A stretch of DNA of 64,000 nucleotides from Serratia symbiotica (lineage in GTDB: Bacteria > Pseudomonadota > Gammaproteobacteria > Enterobacterales > Enterobacteriaceae), in assembly GCF_000821185.2 (NCBI RefSeq), contig NZ_CP050855.1:2356001-2420000 (forward strand), in the 5' to 3' direction. The position numbers and the translations under genes are program-made. Every line of letters begins with the position of its first letter. Position 1 is the first letter of the stretch. Shown piece after piece: positions 1 through 12,400 of this stretch. The notes under the pieces are model-generated. The model saw nothing but the letters and a program-made list of their open reading frames with translations. It made no database searches and was not told where the DNA came from.

Positions 1-647
1 ACGACACGCAAAAATGCATTGAGCAGCGGGAAGAGCGCGGTGACTATCATTCCAGTACTGTGCGTTTCCTGCGCGGCGCAGTAAAAGCCTGCCGCAGCGG
101 GGTGCGCCGCAGCCACTTAATCAGCTATCAGGAGGATGGCGCGTTGGTACAGGAGCTGTTCTCGCGCGATGGCATCGGCAGCCAAATCGTTATGGAGAGT
201 GCCGAACAGGTGCGCCGTGCAACTATCGACGATATCGGAGGCATCCTGGAGTTGATCCGCCCGCTGGAGCAGCAGGGCATTCTAGTACGCCGTTCACGTG
301 AGCAACTGGAGATGGAAATCGACAAGTTCACCATTATCGAACGCGATAATCTGACCATTGCCTGCGCTGCGCTGTACCCGTTTCCAGAAGAGACAATCGG
401 CGAAATGGCTTGCCTAGCAGTACATCCAGACTACCGTAGTTCTTCGCGCGGCGAAATTCTGCTGCAACGGGTGGAAAGCCAGGCGCGACAAATGGGCCTG
501 CAAAAACTGTTCGTACTGACCACCCGCAGCATCCATTGGTTCCAAGAGCGCGGCTTTACTCCGGCTGAAGTCGAGGTACTTCCGATACAAAAAAAGTCGC
601 TATACAACTACCAGCGACGCGCCAAAATTCTGCTGGCGGAGCTGTAA
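1..647 (+). CDS. argA: N-acetylglutamate synthase, C-terminal part
   Basis: First step of arginine synthesis: acetyl transfer from acetyl-CoA to glutamate, in the cytoplasm. The frame is open from the window edge (first full codon at base 3), so the start lies outside the window and only about the last 214 residues are present. They match the C-terminal half of E. coli ArgA closely ([17 protein letters not shown], then [17 protein letters not shown]) and end in the GNAT acetyltransferase domain, with [14 protein letters not shown] as the acetyl-CoA loop and [13 protein letters not shown] near the end. The GTG at 60 is an internal valine codon, not the start. The gene runs towards recD, whose stop is 23 bases away; this convergent argA/recD order is the standard enterobacterial one. 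Confidence 0.96.
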   Translation, partial: DTQKCIEQREERGDYHSSTVRFLRGAVKACRSGVRRSHLISYQEDGALVQELFSRDGIGSQIVMESAEQVRRATIDDIGGILELIRPLEQQGILVRRSREQLEMEIDKFTIIERDNLTIACAALYPFPEETIGEMACLAVHPDYRSSSRGEILLQRVESQARQMGLQKLFVLTTRSIHWFQERGFTPAEVEVLPIQKKSLYNYQRRAKILLAEL

Positions 648-670
648 CCCCTGCTGTGCTCTTCTGCCGT

Positions 671-2515
671 CTATTCCTCACTCCGCAAGCGTTCAGCCAA
701 ACCGCTGCGACGCTGGGTTGGCGTGCAAATCGCCTTCATCAACACCCCATCGGCGGCGTATAGCGAAAGCCGAGTACGTGCACGAGTGATGGCGGTATAG
801 ACCAACTCACGGGTCAGCAACGGCAGGAAATGGGTCGGCAACACCAACAGCGTATGATCAAACTCAGAACCCTGGGATTTATGCACAGTCATCGCGTAGG
901 CAGTTTCATGCGCGGGCAAACGGCTTGGCTGCACCGATTTGACGCTACCGTCCGGCAGAAGGAAATGCACGCGCAACTCACCGCGCCCATCCCGCAAGGC
1001 AATACCGATATCACCGTTATACAACCCCAACGCACTGTCATTACGCCCGATCATCACTGGTCGCCCAAGATACCAGCGCCCCAGTGAGCGGTGGATCAAC
1101 CCGGCATGCTGCAACCCGGACTCGATACGCTGGTTCAACCCGGCAACGCCGAATGGCCCTACACGCAGCGCGCACAACACTTGAAAACAGCCGAATGCTG
1201 CCAGCACCGTCGCGGCATCGGCCCCAGCACTCACCTGTTTCAGGTAATCGCGGTATCCCGCCACACACACCGCCAACAGCGCCTGGTATTCTTCAGTGGT
1301 CGCCAGCGAATAACCCGCAACATCGCTGAAACCACCGTCAATCACTGACCGCGCCCGTGCAACATCACCAACATTGACTGCCTGCGCCAATTGGCCGATG
1401 CCAGATTTGGCGTCAAAGCGATAGCTCTTGCGCAGTAAACATAGGCTGTCGCGCACCGCTGCTTCTGCCCGCGCTTGCTGCCCCCGCAATAGGCAGCCGG
1501 TCAAACGGCTTAGCTCTGCGGCACGCGCCTCGCTGTACCCCTGTTCGGCAAAACGACAAATATCACCCAACACCGCCCCCGCTTCTACCGAGGCCAATTG
1601 ATCACGGTCACCGAGGAAAATCACCCGCGCCCGTTCCGGCAAAGCGGCAATCAAACGCGCCATCATCGGCAAATCGACCATTGACGCCTCATCCACCACC
1701 AGCACATCCAGATGCAGCGGATTACCGCGATGATAGCGCATGCGTTGGCTGTTGGGTTGCACACCCAACAGCCGATGCAGCGTTGCAGCTTCAGTCGGGA
1801 ATAACGCCTGCTGCGTCGGCGTTAACGCCAGCTTACGGCTGGCGCTGCCAAGCGACTCAGTCAACCGCGCTGCCGCTTTGCCCGTCGGTGCCGCCAATTG
1901 AATACGTAGCCGCGCGCGCTCATCGAGCTGCACCAGTGCCGCCAGTAATTTGGCCACGGTGGCAGTTTTACCGGTACCTGGCCCACCGGAAATCACCGCA
2001 ATTCGCCGGGTCACGGCCACCGCAGCGGCAATTTTCTGCCAGTCCGGTTCATCGGTAGCCGCACCAAACAACCGATCGAGAATAGCGCGCAACTGAGCTT
2101 CATCTACTACCTGATGTTCGCGGTCGCTGCTGATAAATACCGCCACCTCACCTTCGCTCTGCCACATGCGCTGTAAGTACAGGCGTTGACCCTGCAACAC
2201 CAGCGGCGTAGCACCGCTGCCATCACCAACTGCGGCGCAGGCCATCAGACGCTGCCGCCAGCGGGCGATATCCGGTTGCCCGGCGGCCAACCAGACGGCC
2301 TGTGCCAGTTCTGGCTGCCGCCCTGCAAACAATTGCCCCATCTGTAGCTGATCCAACATCAAGCAAACATGACCGGCCCCTGCCTCTGCGCTCAGGCAGG
2401 CCGCCGCCAGCAGAATATCGGGTTCATCTTTGGCCGCTACCACACCAGCGAACTGCACATCCAGTGGCCTCAGCACACCAAGCGCCACCGCCTGATCCAG
2501 CAGCGCAATCATCAT
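671..2515 (-). CDS. recD: RecBCD enzyme subunit RecD (5'-3' helicase)
   Basis: Alpha subunit of exonuclease V, the fast 5'-3' motor of RecBCD in double-strand break repair. 614 residues against about 608 in E. coli. Walker A GGPGTGKT lies at about residues 177-184, the DEAS Walker B-type box at about 275, and the C-terminal UvrD-like part carries [18 protein letters not shown] and VYTAITRAR. The start overlaps the recB stop by four bases (ATGA), so translational coupling is likely. Last gene of ptrA-recB-recD. No truncation or odd residue is visible. Confidence 0.97.
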   Translation of the reverse strand: MMIALLDQAVALGVLRPLDVQFAGVVAAKDEPDILLAAACLSAEAGAGHVCLMLDQLQMGQLFAGRQPELAQAVWLAAGQPDIARWRQRLMACAAVGDGSGATPLVLQGQRLYLQRMWQSEGEVAVFISSDREHQVVDEAQLRAILDRLFGAATDEPDWQKIAAAVAVTRRIAVISGGPGTGKTATVAKLLAALVQLDERARLRIQLAAPTGKAAARLTESLGSASRKLALTPTQQALFPTEAATLHRLLGVQPNSQRMRYHRGNPLHLDVLVVDEASMVDLPMMARLIAALPERARVIFLGDRDQLASVEAGAVLGDICRFAEQGYSEARAAELSRLTGCLLRGQQARAEAAVRDSLCLLRKSYRFDAKSGIGQLAQAVNVGDVARARSVIDGGFSDVAGYSLATTEEYQALLAVCVAGYRDYLKQVSAGADAATVLAAFGCFQVLCALRVGPFGVAGLNQRIESGLQHAGLIHRSLGRWYLGRPVMIGRNDSALGLYNGDIGIALRDGRGELRVHFLLPDGSVKSVQPSRLPAHETAYAMTVHKSQGSEFDHTLLVLPTHFLPLLTRELVYTAITRARTRLSLYAADGVLMKAICTPTQRRSGLAERLRSEE

Positions 2516-5500
2516 TCATCCTCCCCCGCAGCAGCGTCACCACTGAACAACAAATCCATGCCTTCCACCAATTGTTGTTCCGGGCGGCAGGCAAAAATGC
2601 CATTGCCCGGATGCAGCGCATCAACACCGCGTAAGAATAGGTAAATGACCCCGCCAAAATGGCGCTGGTAGTCGTAGTCCGCCAGCCGATGGCGCAGATA
2701 GCGATGCAACGCCAGGGTATAGAGCTGATATTGCAGGTCATAGCGATGTTCCGCCATCGCACGTTCCATCGCTGGCCGGGTATAAGCGCTGCTGTCCTCG
2801 CCCAGCCAGTTGGATTTGTAGTCCAGCAAATAGTATTTGTCCTGCCAGCAGAACACCAAATCGATAAAGCCTTTGAGCATGCCTTGAACCTGCTGGAAAT
2901 CCAGCACCGGACAGCGAGCAGACAGCGGATCGTGGCGTTTTACCAGTTCATCAAGCTCGTGTGCCTGTAACACCCGGTTAATCGGCAGATAGAACTGCAA
3001 CTCGGCCTGCTTGTGCTGCGGTGCCAACGCTGCCAAGGTCACCCCGCTGTCATTCAGCGGGGTAGTGAGCAGCACCTGCACCCATGCCAGCAAAATAGGC
3101 TGCCAGTGATCGGCAAAACCCTGCTGTTGCAACTGTTTCAACAGCCACTGTTCGTCCAGCGGCTGAGTAAAGTCCAGTGTCTCGAACACACTGTGCAGAA
3201 AGGTGCCGGGTGCCGCACCACGCGGGAAGGTATGGGCCGTGAGTGCTGGCTCTCCTTTTTCCGCTTGCTCCCCAGCAGCATCGATATCCAACTGTGGCAA
3301 CAAATCCTGCATCAGATTCCCACCGTGCTGCCGCAGGCCGGTATAGCTGGTAACCCGCCAGAAATCTTGGATCTGGCGGGTGAAATCTTTTGCTGCCAGC
3401 TTTGTCGAGATGGCTGCTTGCGGTTGCCAAGGCTGCTCGTTTAGCGTCTCGACCCGCGAAAGCACAACACCGCTGCCAGCCAACTGCTGCAAACATTCAT
3501 GCAAGTAAGCCGCATCACCCGCTTGCCCAGCCTGCACCAAATAGCCCAATGCGCTACGATGCACATCTGTGCCACCCTGCTTCTTGCGTGCGCCCTGGAT
3601 CAACGGCGCAATGCCGATGCTGCTGTGATATACCGAGCGAGTCAACGCCACGTACAGCAAGCGCAGATCTTCCGCCAAGCGTTCTTCTTCCGCCCAAGCC
3701 AGGCTATCTTCATTAACGTTGAGATCCAACAGCGCCTGGAAGCTGTGGCGATCGTGATACAGTGCCTGCTGCTGCTGGCGGAAATTGCCGACAAATGGCA
3801 GCCATACGAGATCGAACTCCAGCCCTTTGGATTTGTGGATAGTGATCACCTGCACCAGATGACGATCGCTCTCCAGCCTCAATTGCTGGTTATCGGACTG
3901 GCGGTTAGGCTGTGCGATTTGCTGTGCCAGCCAGCGAACCAACGCATGCTCGCTGTCAAGCTGCGCAGCGGCTTCCTGCAACAGTTCACCCAAGTGCAGC
4001 ACGTCAGTCAGACGCCGTTCACCACCAGGGCTAGCCAGCAGGTTTTCCGCCAGATAGCGTGTTTTCATCACTTCGCTCAGCATCGGCAATACACCGCGAT
4101 GCCGCCAGAGCGTGCGGTATTTATCGAACTCGTCCACCAATGCATCCCAGGCGAGTTCGTCGCTGCTCAAGCCAGCCAACGTTGGCGCATCCAGCCCCAT
4201 CAGCCCGGTTGCCATAGCACTACGCAACGTGCGTTCCTGCTCCGGCACCAGCACCGCCTGCAACAGCCACAGCAGATCTTTGGCTTCCGGCGTGTCGAAT
4301 ATGCTGTCGCGGTTGGAAAGATAAACTGAGGGGATCGACAGCGCACTGAGCGCATCACGCACTAGCGCTGCTTCATTGCGGCTGCGTACCAGCACCGTGA
4401 TATTCGACGCCTGCACCGGCCTGCGACATTTACCGTTATCCAGCCAAGCCTGCCCTTGCTGCCCGGCACTGAGCCAGTCACGGATTTGCGTGGCGCATAG
4501 CCGTGCCATCAGTTGTTGGTAATCACTTACACCAACACCTTCGCCCTGTTGCAACCAGAACTGCATCGCTGGCTGTGACTGGTTGTACAGTTCAAACACC
4601 AGCCCTTGATTCTTTTCCGCCGCGCTGACCTCAATAAAGGGGATTTGACCAAACAGGAAGGGTTTTTCCAATTGGCAAAACAGCGTATTGACGCTGGCGA
4701 CCATCGCAGGAGACGAGCGCCAGTTTGTTTCAAGGGTATAGTGTGCGCTCACCTCAGAACGGGCGCGCATATAGGTGAAAATATCAGCACCCCGGAAGGC
4801 GTAAATAGCCTGTTTTGGATCGCCAATCAGCAGCAAGCCACAGTCCTGCTGACCGACATAAAGTTTCTGGAAGATGCGGTATTGCTGCGGGTCAGTATCC
4901 TGGAATTCGTCGATCATCGCCACCGGGTAGCGTTGACGGATCGCCTGTGCCAATTGCTCCCCCCCTACGTTTTGCAATGCACTGTCCATTCGGCTAAGCA
5001 GATCGTCAAAACCCAGCTCAGCGCGCTGGCGTTTCTCCTGCTGAATCGAGCGGCGTATTTCGCTGAGCGCACGCGCTATAATCAGGTCGCGCAGCGTCAA
5101 GGGAGCGGCAAAAAGTTCATCAATAGCAGTAAACAATGCATGACGCGGCGCTTCACCCTGCTTGGTTTTTTCCAACAATACCGACTGGCGGAATTTATCC
5201 AGTTCTTTCGGTAACTGGTAATCCAAGGTTTCCTTCATCGCCCACTCACCGACTTTGCCTAACCAATTCGGCAGGTGTTTGCTGCTGTAGCTGCGCTTAT
5301 CGGCACCGGACTGGCGGATTAATGTCTCCAGATCACCTGCAACCTTCTGCCAATGCGCCTTGATAGCGTCTATGCGCGCCACGATTTGCTCATGGCGCGT
5401 TAGCACTGTTTCTTCATCCTTAGGCGGCTGGCGCAGTGTTGGCGCTTCGCCATGCAAATAGTCGGAAAGATCGGCTAGCAGCGCCTCTGGGCCGTTCCAC

Positions 5501-6060
5501 TCTTGGCTAACCACACGGGCAATGCCCAAGGGTAGCGGGTAGCAGTGGCGACGCCAGAAGTCGGCACACGCCTGCCGACGTAGCGGTAGTTCGTCCCGCA
5601 CCAGCGTTTGTTCAAACAGCATGCCGGATTCGAAAGCATTGTGGGTCAGCATGCGCTGGCAAAAGCCGTGGATGGTATAAATCGCCGCTTCGTCCATCTG
5701 CCGCTCGGCCGAGAGCAATTGCGCAGCGGCATCGGACAGATCGTCAATCTCATCCAACAGCGCCGAAAACAACGGTTCTGGGCTTTTGCCACGCACGCAA
5801 GCAAGGCGCAGCTCGTGAATATTGTTGCGAATACGCCCGCGCAATTCCTCGGTGGCGGCCTCGGTAAAGGTCACGACCAGGATTTCTTCGACCGTCAACG
5901 GCCGGTAGAATGCCGCGTCCTGACCAAGCCCCAGTAGCAGCCGCAGGTAAAGCGCGCCAATAGTGAAGGTTTTGCCCGTTCCCGCCGATGCTTCAATCAG
6001 CCGCTCACCAAACAGTGGCAACGTCAGCGGATCAAGCCTCTGCGGAACCTTCTCGGTCAT
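2512..6060 (-). CDS. recB: RecBCD enzyme subunit RecB (3'-5' helicase and nuclease)
   Basis: Beta subunit of RecBCD: 3'-5' superfamily 1 helicase plus the only nuclease domain of the complex. 1182 residues, close to the E. coli 1180. Walker A is at residues 24-31 (EASAGTGKT region), the [11 protein letters not shown] motif near 390, and motifs [19 protein letters not shown] and [11 protein letters not shown] follow. The C-terminal nuclease signature GFIDLV...[10 protein letters not shown] places the catalytic Asp, Asp and Lys at about 1067, 1080 and 1082, as in E. coli. It overlaps the ptrA stop by four bases and the recD start by four bases. The enzyme appears intact. Confidence 0.98.
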   Translation of the reverse strand: MTEKVPQRLDPLTLPLFGERLIEASAGTGKTFTIGALYLRLLLGLGQDAAFYRPLTVEEILVVTFTEAATEELRGRIRNNIHELRLACVRGKSPEPLFSALLDEIDDLSDAAAQLLSAERQMDEAAIYTIHGFCQRMLTHNAFESGMLFEQTLVRDELPLRRQACADFWRRHCYPLPLGIARVVSQEWNGPEALLADLSDYLHGEAPTLRQPPKDEETVLTRHEQIVARIDAIKAHWQKVAGDLETLIRQSGADKRSYSSKHLPNWLGKVGEWAMKETLDYQLPKELDKFRQSVLLEKTKQGEAPRHALFTAIDELFAAPLTLRDLIIARALSEIRRSIQQEKRQRAELGFDDLLSRMDSALQNVGGEQLAQAIRQRYPVAMIDEFQDTDPQQYRIFQKLYVGQQDCGLLLIGDPKQAIYAFRGADIFTYMRARSEVSAHYTLETNWRSSPAMVASVNTLFCQLEKPFLFGQIPFIEVSAAEKNQGLVFELYNQSQPAMQFWLQQGEGVGVSDYQQLMARLCATQIRDWLSAGQQGQAWLDNGKCRRPVQASNITVLVRSRNEAALVRDALSALSIPSVYLSNRDSIFDTPEAKDLLWLLQAVLVPEQERTLRSAMATGLMGLDAPTLAGLSSDELAWDALVDEFDKYRTLWRHRGVLPMLSEVMKTRYLAENLLASPGGERRLTDVLHLGELLQEAAAQLDSEHALVRWLAQQIAQPNRQSDNQQLRLESDRHLVQVITIHKSKGLEFDLVWLPFVGNFRQQQQALYHDRHSFQALLDLNVNEDSLAWAEEERLAEDLRLLYVALTRSVYHSSIGIAPLIQGARKKQGGTDVHRSALGYLVQAGQAGDAAYLHECLQQLAGSGVVLSRVETLNEQPWQPQAAISTKLAAKDFTRQIQDFWRVTSYTGLRQHGGNLMQDLLPQLDIDAAGEQAEKGEPALTAHTFPRGAAPGTFLHSVFETLDFTQPLDEQWLLKQLQQQGFADHWQPILLAWVQVLLTTPLNDSGVTLAALAPQHKQAELQFYLPINRVLQAHELDELVKRHDPLSARCPVLDFQQVQGMLKGFIDLVFCWQDKYYLLDYKSNWLGEDSSAYTRPAMERAMAEHRYDLQYQLYTLALHRYLRHRLADYDYQRHFGGVIYLFLRGVDALHPGNGIFACRPEQQLVEGMDLLFSGDAAAGEDE

Positions 6061-8951
6061 GGTGTCGCCACCTTGCGCGGTAGCACCTTCTGCAATGCGG
6101 AGGCGTTAGGATAGGTGACCCAACCCTTCGGCTCAGCATAGTCTGCTTTATCTTGGCCGCTGCCACTGAGCTGCGACAGCAGCGCCAGCCCCTGCGGCTG
6201 GATCACCGCCTGATGGAAGTAGCCCGCCAACGTGGCTGCCGTCAGTTGCATAACCTGCACAATCAGCTTCTGACGCGTATCAAAAGCAAAATTACTGCGA
6301 TCAAAATCGTCGGCAAAGCGGCTGGCTTCTTCGCCAAGGGTTTGTGGCCGCTGCTTCAGTTCGTTGATCAGCGCTTGCTGGTACTGTTGGAAGTCCGCAT
6401 CACTCATTTCACGCAGGCTTTTTTCCGTTTTTAAGTAGAAATCTTGGTAACGCTGATACAAGTACGCTGGCTGTTTGCTATTGCTCTGCAATAGGAAGCC
6501 GACACCCCATTGGCGACCTACCGATATCGGGAAGGCGAATAGCGCATAACCTAATTGTTCCTTAATGCGCAATTGGCTATAGAACCACGGCTGGATAATC
6601 TGCCCCAACAACGCGCTATAGGCCATGCTGACGACTTCGTCGTAGCCGGTCGGTACATAAACCGCCGCCAGTGCCGAGTCAGTGCTACTGGCCGCTCGTT
6701 GTAAGTTGGCCAATTGGTGCTTGTCCACCACCACCTCTTCGCCATGCCACCACGCAACACCACTGCACCCCAGGCGCTGCTTCAGTGCCGAGGCCAGAGT
6801 AGAAACCTGCCGCTCGTTCATATTCCCCACCACCAGCAGTTCCAGCCTAGCCTCCACCAGTAGGCTGTCGCGGTAAGCCAAGACATCTTTTAGCGTCAGG
6901 GTTTTCAGCACATCACGGCGCTCACTGCGCTCCGAGTATGGCACGCGAGAAATCATTTTCACTGGCTGGATCGCCAACTCAAAGGCTTTGCCCTTCTCGG
7001 CAGAATCCAACTGTTCTAGATACCAGGATTTAGCTTGCGCCAGTTGCTCCTCTGTCGGGGTAAAACTGGCGTAGTCTTCAATCAGCGAGCTTAACAGTTG
7101 CGGCAGACGCTGGGTAAAACCATTGGCGTTAATCATCAGGCCGTTGTTCAGCGAGGTAGAGAAGCTTAAACCGCCAACCGATGCCTGATAGCTCAGTTGA
7201 TCCAGCGCGATGCCAGCCAGATAATCTGTCAAAGAGAATAGCACCTGATTACGTGCAGAATTCATGGCTTTGGCATTGCGCAAAGCAACGGTAACGTCAG
7301 CCTTAGGATCGTCGGCAAAATAACGGCTCGGCATGTACAGTACACGCAAACCCGGCTGATCCACCACCGGCTGCGGTTTTTTGAACTCGCGCGACGGTTT
7401 GGTCAGGGTAAAGCTATCTGGAATATAAGGGTTCAGTGCTGGCAACGACAGGGAGATGCCTCTTCCCAACTGCTGCCACTGTGCAAAACGCTGTGGAGTT
7501 ATTTTATCCACCTGGTAGGGTGCATTAACGAAATAGGCCGTCTTGTTGTGCATCTCGCTCGGGCTAATGAACCAAATGCGCGCGTTTTGCGGCGTCATGG
7601 CATCCAGACGCTCGGCGATTGCCTTGGCATCATAACGATCCGCCAGATAAGACGAGTCCAATGCGTGTTCGACCGGCACGCGCAGCAGGGTATCCACCAG
7701 CCATTCAATGTAGCCGATGTCACGAGTGATCGACGGGTAGCGGAAATTCAGATTCAGAACCTGTGAAATCTCGTCAAAGTAACTCTGCTTGATGCCTTTG
7801 CTGCGCAGCATTTTCAGGTAGTTGAAAATAGCCGCCACCACCTCATCACGCTGAGCCAGACCTTTATCGGTCAGCGATACGCTGATCGAGAATACGCCAC
7901 CATTGCGATCCACCATCGGATCAGCACCAGCGTTAATGGCATCCGCTAGTCCCTGTTTCTGCAACCAATCGGACAAGGTATTTTTGCTGCGGTTGCCAAT
8001 CAGGTAGCTGATGTAGGTATCAGTTTTGCTGCGGAACGCCGCGCTATTGTTGCTGATAGGGAATTCGACTTTCAGTCGTTTGCGCGGTTGGGCAGGCACA
8101 TAGTGAATAATGATGCTTTGTTGCTCCGGCAAGACGGACGGTACGGTGATAGGCGGCACGCTAGCATTATGATTCGCCACCCGGCCAAAAGTTTTGGCGG
8201 CGATTTCCGCTAGCTGTGGCAATGACTGGTTGCCGTACAGCACCCCCACCATCAGGTTGGCGGAATAATAGCGTTTATAGAAGTCGGTCAGTTCATCGTG
8301 CAGTTTGCTGCTCGGCTTATCCTTCAAGGTTTCGAGGTTGCCGCCGGAGAAACGCGCGCTAGGATGCGCCGGATTCAGCGTTTCTGCCCTAACCTGCGCC
8401 ATACGCATGCCGTCGTGTGAACGCGCCATCGTCAGCTCGGCGTTAACCGCATGGCGCTCGCGATCAGCATTGCCCGGCTCCAGCAGTGGTTCCGCAATGG
8501 CATCCGCCATGCGATCAGCCGCAGGCTCCAGCGCGTCATTCTCCACGGTCAAATAGAACGCGGTGCGGTAGGAGGCTGTACTGGCGTTGTGGCTTCCACC
8601 GTGTTTTTTCAAAAATTCCGACAGATTTTCTGACTGCGGATAACGCTTGGATCCCATCAGCACCATGTGTTCCAGGTAGTGAGCCAATCCTAGCTGGCTG
8701 TTCGGATCTTCCAGCGAACCGACCGGCAGCGCCAATGCCGCCAGCGATTTTGGTGCCTGAGCATCGGAAACCAGCAGCACCGTCATGCCGTTCACCAGTT
8801 TGATCGCCTGATAGTGTCGCGCATCTTTTGGGCTTTTGTTAATCTTCTCTGCCAGCGGTTGCCATCCCTGTGCCGCCGAGATGAACGGCACCCAACATAT
8901 TGCCAAGCATACTAGCCTGGTGATACGGGCCAACTGTCTACGCATAGCCAA
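6057..8951 (-). CDS. ptrA: Protease III (pitrilysin), periplasmic zinc peptidase
   Basis: Periplasmic M16-family metallopeptidase that degrades small peptides; 964 residues, usual length. An N-terminal signal peptide is visible (basic MAMRRQLARITR, hydrophobic stretch, AAQG cleavage region near residue 28). The inverted zinc motif HxxEH is HYLEH at residues 91-95, with the distal Glu in NAELTMA near residue 172. Both M16 halves are present. A second ATG two codons in could also serve as start. It precedes recB with a four-base overlap, the conserved recC-ptrA-recB-recD order. Confidence 0.97.
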   Translation of the reverse strand: MAMRRQLARITRLVCLAICWVPFISAAQGWQPLAEKINKSPKDARHYQAIKLVNGMTVLLVSDAQAPKSLAALALPVGSLEDPNSQLGLAHYLEHMVLMGSKRYPQSENLSEFLKKHGGSHNASTASYRTAFYLTVENDALEPAADRMADAIAEPLLEPGNADRERHAVNAELTMARSHDGMRMAQVRAETLNPAHPSARFSGGNLETLKDKPSSKLHDELTDFYKRYYSANLMVGVLYGNQSLPQLAEIAAKTFGRVANHNASVPPITVPSVLPEQQSIIIHYVPAQPRKRLKVEFPISNNSAAFRSKTDTYISYLIGNRSKNTLSDWLQKQGLADAINAGADPMVDRNGGVFSISVSLTDKGLAQRDEVVAAIFNYLKMLRSKGIKQSYFDEISQVLNLNFRYPSITRDIGYIEWLVDTLLRVPVEHALDSSYLADRYDAKAIAERLDAMTPQNARIWFISPSEMHNKTAYFVNAPYQVDKITPQRFAQWQQLGRGISLSLPALNPYIPDSFTLTKPSREFKKPQPVVDQPGLRVLYMPSRYFADDPKADVTVALRNAKAMNSARNQVLFSLTDYLAGIALDQLSYQASVGGLSFSTSLNNGLMINANGFTQRLPQLLSSLIEDYASFTPTEEQLAQAKSWYLEQLDSAEKGKAFELAIQPVKMISRVPYSERSERRDVLKTLTLKDVLAYRDSLLVEARLELLVVGNMNERQVSTLASALKQRLGCSGVAWWHGEEVVVDKHQLANLQRAASSTDSALAAVYVPTGYDEVVSMAYSALLGQIIQPWFYSQLRIKEQLGYALFAFPISVGRQWGVGFLLQSNSKQPAYLYQRYQDFYLKTEKSLREMSDADFQQYQQALINELKQRPQTLGEEASRFADDFDRSNFAFDTRQKLIVQVMQLTAATLAGYFHQAVIQPQGLALLSQLSGSGQDKADYAEPKGWVTYPNASALQKVLPRKVATP

Positions 8952-9025
8952 AACCTCTATTCTGACACCATTTCGCCAATGCCTTGACGTTAATGGTATT
9001 CGTCAAAACCACACAATTAAAATCT

Positions 9026-9073
9026 TTACCCGATGGATTTCAAGATGCAGCTTGAAAAACGATGGGAATATAC
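9026..9073. repeat. Short inverted-end repeat, interior missing
   Basis: The ends match the 16615-16815 repeat: GATGGATTTCAAG on the left and CTTGAAAAACGAT on the right, here almost abutting. It looks like an internally deleted copy of the same palindromic element. Confidence 0.5.
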
Positions 9074-9149
9074 GCCTGTACGTTATGTAAGACTGGAGTA
9101 GCCCAATGGTTGAATATCACCTCAATTATTTTTACCGTATCCCCGGCAC

Positions 9150-9380
9150 CCAGGCTGTGGCCCGAAATTACCCGTAACATTTGAACGATCAGTAAGGCGG
9201 TTGATGGAATAAATAAGCGGCTCATCACCTATGGTCGCTCAAATGGCCTCCGCCCTTCGGGTCGCGCCCAAAAGCCAGTACTCTGCGTTGTCGGGCTTGA
9301 ACATAGCCCCTGCCCCCTCCGCCTTGATGACGCGATTTTGGGTCTGTGACGCCGCCACGTTCAATGGCCGGACGCAGCCT
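9150..9380 (+). repeat. Dispersed intergenic repeat, copy 1
   Basis: Shares ATTTGAACG, AATAAGCGG, AAATGGCCTC, the GTTGTCGGGCTTGAA core, a GCCTTGATGACG segment, TTTTGGGTCTGTGACGC and a tail with copy 3 (59930-60180), in the same order. Copy 2 (49190-49395) is the same unit in reverse orientation. One frame of copies 1 and 3 gives related peptides beginning MASALR and containing YSALSGLNI, but the copies diverge and carry no credible gene start. Whether it is a dead mobile element or a structural repeat cannot be decided here. Confidence 0.65.
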
Positions 9381-9421
9381 AGCACTACCGGGAGAGAATT
9401 ACCCAGGGTAAAGCCACAAGG

Positions 9422-12400
9422 TCAACCGGTGTTATGCCGCGCTACCGGTAGCAAGTAGCGTTCTGTTTCGGCCAAAATCTGCGCTAAGTCGTCATTATCC
9501 AAATCCAACTGACGGAACACTCGCTGCACATAAGGATCTTCTCCTTCACCTGGGATGCGCTGATCGCCCTGCCAAGCCTGCAACAGTTTGGCCTGTGCTT
9601 TGGTTTGCGTCTCTTCCTGCCAGTCAATCCGCTGTGTTTCCGGCTGATAACATTGGTTCAGCCATGCCCAGCCGCTTTTGTTCAGCAGCAACAGCGGTTG
9701 GCACAGACCACGCTGATACCCTGCCATCAGCTCCGCTAGATGTTTGCGGGCATCCTCCTGCGTGAGCGCCGCGAAGCACCAGGCGGTACTTTTGCGTCCA
9801 TAGAGGCGGCTTATTCCCGTACCACCAGCGCAGCAGTACACCAGGTGTTCCAGCCACAACAGAATGCCATCCACTGCCGACAGGGTAGCAGGCCGCCAGC
9901 GCAGTAAGCCATCACCTTGCACCTGATGCAGCCAGCCGCTGATACGCATGCCGTCAATCTCAATATCCAGCTCCAGGCTGTGATCTACGCCGCGCTCGGC
10001 TCGCACTTTTTCGGCCAATTCGATCATCTCTTCCTGCTGCTTTTGCCAATAGATTTCGCCAAAAGCGCCGAAGGGTAACTCACCAGCAGCACATACTCGC
10101 TGGAACAGACAGCTTGGGCTATCACCTTCGATCAGGGTATTCAGTAGCTGGCTGTTTAACTTATAGCGGCTGAGGTTATCCAGTGTAAAGGGTTCTTCGT
10201 TCGGCAGTTCGGTCTCTTCCAGAGTAAAGCTGACGCCGAGGCGCAACTGGAAGAAGGCGCGGATCGGGTGACGGTAAAACCGCCGCAGATCATCCAGTGA
10301 AATTTGCTGTTCGCCTGCGGGAAGCAGCGGCTGATTGAAGGGCGGGGGTGTCGCGCCGCGCCCATCGGCGGCGGGCAACCATTCAGCGGCGTAACTTTGT
10401 TGCTCGGAACCAGGCAGGAAATTTTCGACGGCGAACGGCATGCGCGCATGCCACTTCAGCAAGTACTCGCCAACCCGCTGGGCGCTGCCGTCAGCGTCTA
10501 AATCCTCATCGCCGGGCAAGCAATAGCTTTGCTCCAGATATTCCAGCAACTCGGTGACCAGCACTGAAGGATAACGCTCTCGGTTATCCTGGATAGAACG
10601 ACCGATAAAGCTGATATATAGCCGTTGCTGCGCCGACAGAATCGCCTCAAGGAACAAATAACGGTCATCGTCGCGTCGGCTGCGGTCACCACACTTAGGT
10701 TGCTGCGCCATCAGGTCAAACCCAAGCAGTGGCAGGGCGCGTGGGTAAACCCCGTCATTCATACCCAGCAGGCAAACCACCTTGAACGGAATGGAACGCA
10801 TCGGCATCAGCGTGCAGAAATTGATTTGCCCGGCCAAAAAGCGCTGGCTGATGCGCGCCTGATCGAGATGCGCCACCAGATCATCTCGCAGAATGCTCAA
10901 CGGTACCGCATTCGGATAACGCGCCGCCAAGCCAAAGCGGATAACTTGCTGCCACTGCTGTTCGATCAGTGCCAGCACCACTTCGGTTTCACCCTCCTGC
11001 ACAAAGAAGGTATCTAGGAGTTGGCGGCACAACGGCAGCCATTCTTCCAGCGACCGCATTTCGCTCAGCCACTGTCGCCAGCAGCCGAGACTGTTCAACA
11101 GATCCGCCAGTTGCCCGGCCAACTCGGCAGCCAACCCGCTCGATTCATCATACGGCAGAATGCCCTGCCAATCGCCAGCGTTGCTGTCCATCGCATAGCC
11201 GAGCAGCATGCGCGTAATACCGAAGCGCCAGGTATGCTGGCCAGTGGCTGGCAGATCCAGCTCGCGTACGTTGTCATCGTCCAATCCCCAGCGCACGCCG
11301 GATTCACCGACCCAATAACGCAACAGGCGTAGCCCTTCTTCACCGATGGCAAAACGCGCCGCCAGTGCAGGCACTTCGAGCAAGGCCAGCACCTGTTCAG
11401 CAGTAAACCGGCTTTGTGGCAGGTCGAGCAATGAAATAAACGCTTGTAGCGCCGGATGCGCTTGGCGCGCTTTACGATCAGAAATGGCAAACGGTAGGTA
11501 ACACTCGGCGGAAGCGTTGCCGAACACGGCCTGAATGTAGGGCGTATAGCTGTCGATGTCCGCTACCATCACAATAATATCACGCGGCGTCAGTTCTGGA
11601 TCTTCCGCCAGCATGGTCAGCAATTGGTCATGCAGCACTTCCACTTCACGCTGCGGGCTGTGACAGAGGTGCAGGCTGAGGGAACGGTCTTCAGGCTCCA
11701 GCCGGCGCTTGGTAACGCTGTTCTCCAATGTTTCTGGCGTGATGCCGATCACCGCGTGATCTTCCAGTTCCAGCATGTCGCGCTGAATGGCGTGCAGCAT
11801 ATTATCAGCGGGGATATCCACAAAGGCATCGACCTCCTGTGCTCCTTCCAATTGCGACAATAGGTACAGATAGTCACGTCCCAACTTTCCCCAGGAAGCT
11901 AACAGAGGATTACCAAGCTGTTGTTGCCCTTCGCTGTTAAACAAGTGTACCGCCTGGTTCGGCTCACGAAACAAGTTTTGTTCCCGTGTCTGGTGGTAAT
12001 GACGGCGTTTGCGGCTTTGCAACCGAGCCAAAAACGCATAGTCCTGAATATCACCCCAATAGTAGCGGCAGGGATTGGTGAACATCAGGTGAATGTCTAT
12101 GTGACGACCCAGCGCCTGCAAGGCGTCCAGATATGCTGGCGGCAGCGCCGAAATGCCGCAGATGAACACTCGCTGCGGCAAGCCAGGCGGGCAATGTTCA
12201 GCATTATCCAAAGTACTCATAAAGCGGCTGTACAGGTTGGCGCGATGCCATTCCGGTTGCCCTAATTCGCGCGTGTACTCAACCAACCGTGCCCACAACG
12301 GAGCCTGCCACTGCTGAGCCTCCGCCAGGCCGTCGATGCGTTCGCCGCGCTGCCAGCTCTCCAGCCACTTCGGGCGATACACCAAGTATTGGTCAAACAG

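Larger units (their letters stand above)
8952..9421. other. ptrA-recC spacer holding two repeats
   Basis: This 470-base gap has no convincing gene. Bases 9026-9073 are a short copy of an inverted-end repeat (TTACCCGATGGATTTCAAG, then GCAGCTTGAAAAACGATGG) that also occurs at 16615-16815. Bases about 9150-9380 are one copy of a dispersed repeat seen again at 49190-49395 and 59930-60180. Confidence 0.7.

Noticed and set aside
3499..4329. Long open frame of 276 codons antisense to recB
   Set aside because: No family match; it is a shadow of the recB coding strand.
9231..9458. Small protein MVAQMASALRVAPK... as a phage Ash-like gene
   Set aside because: It lies inside a dispersed repeat, the copies diverge with stops, and no ribosome site is present.
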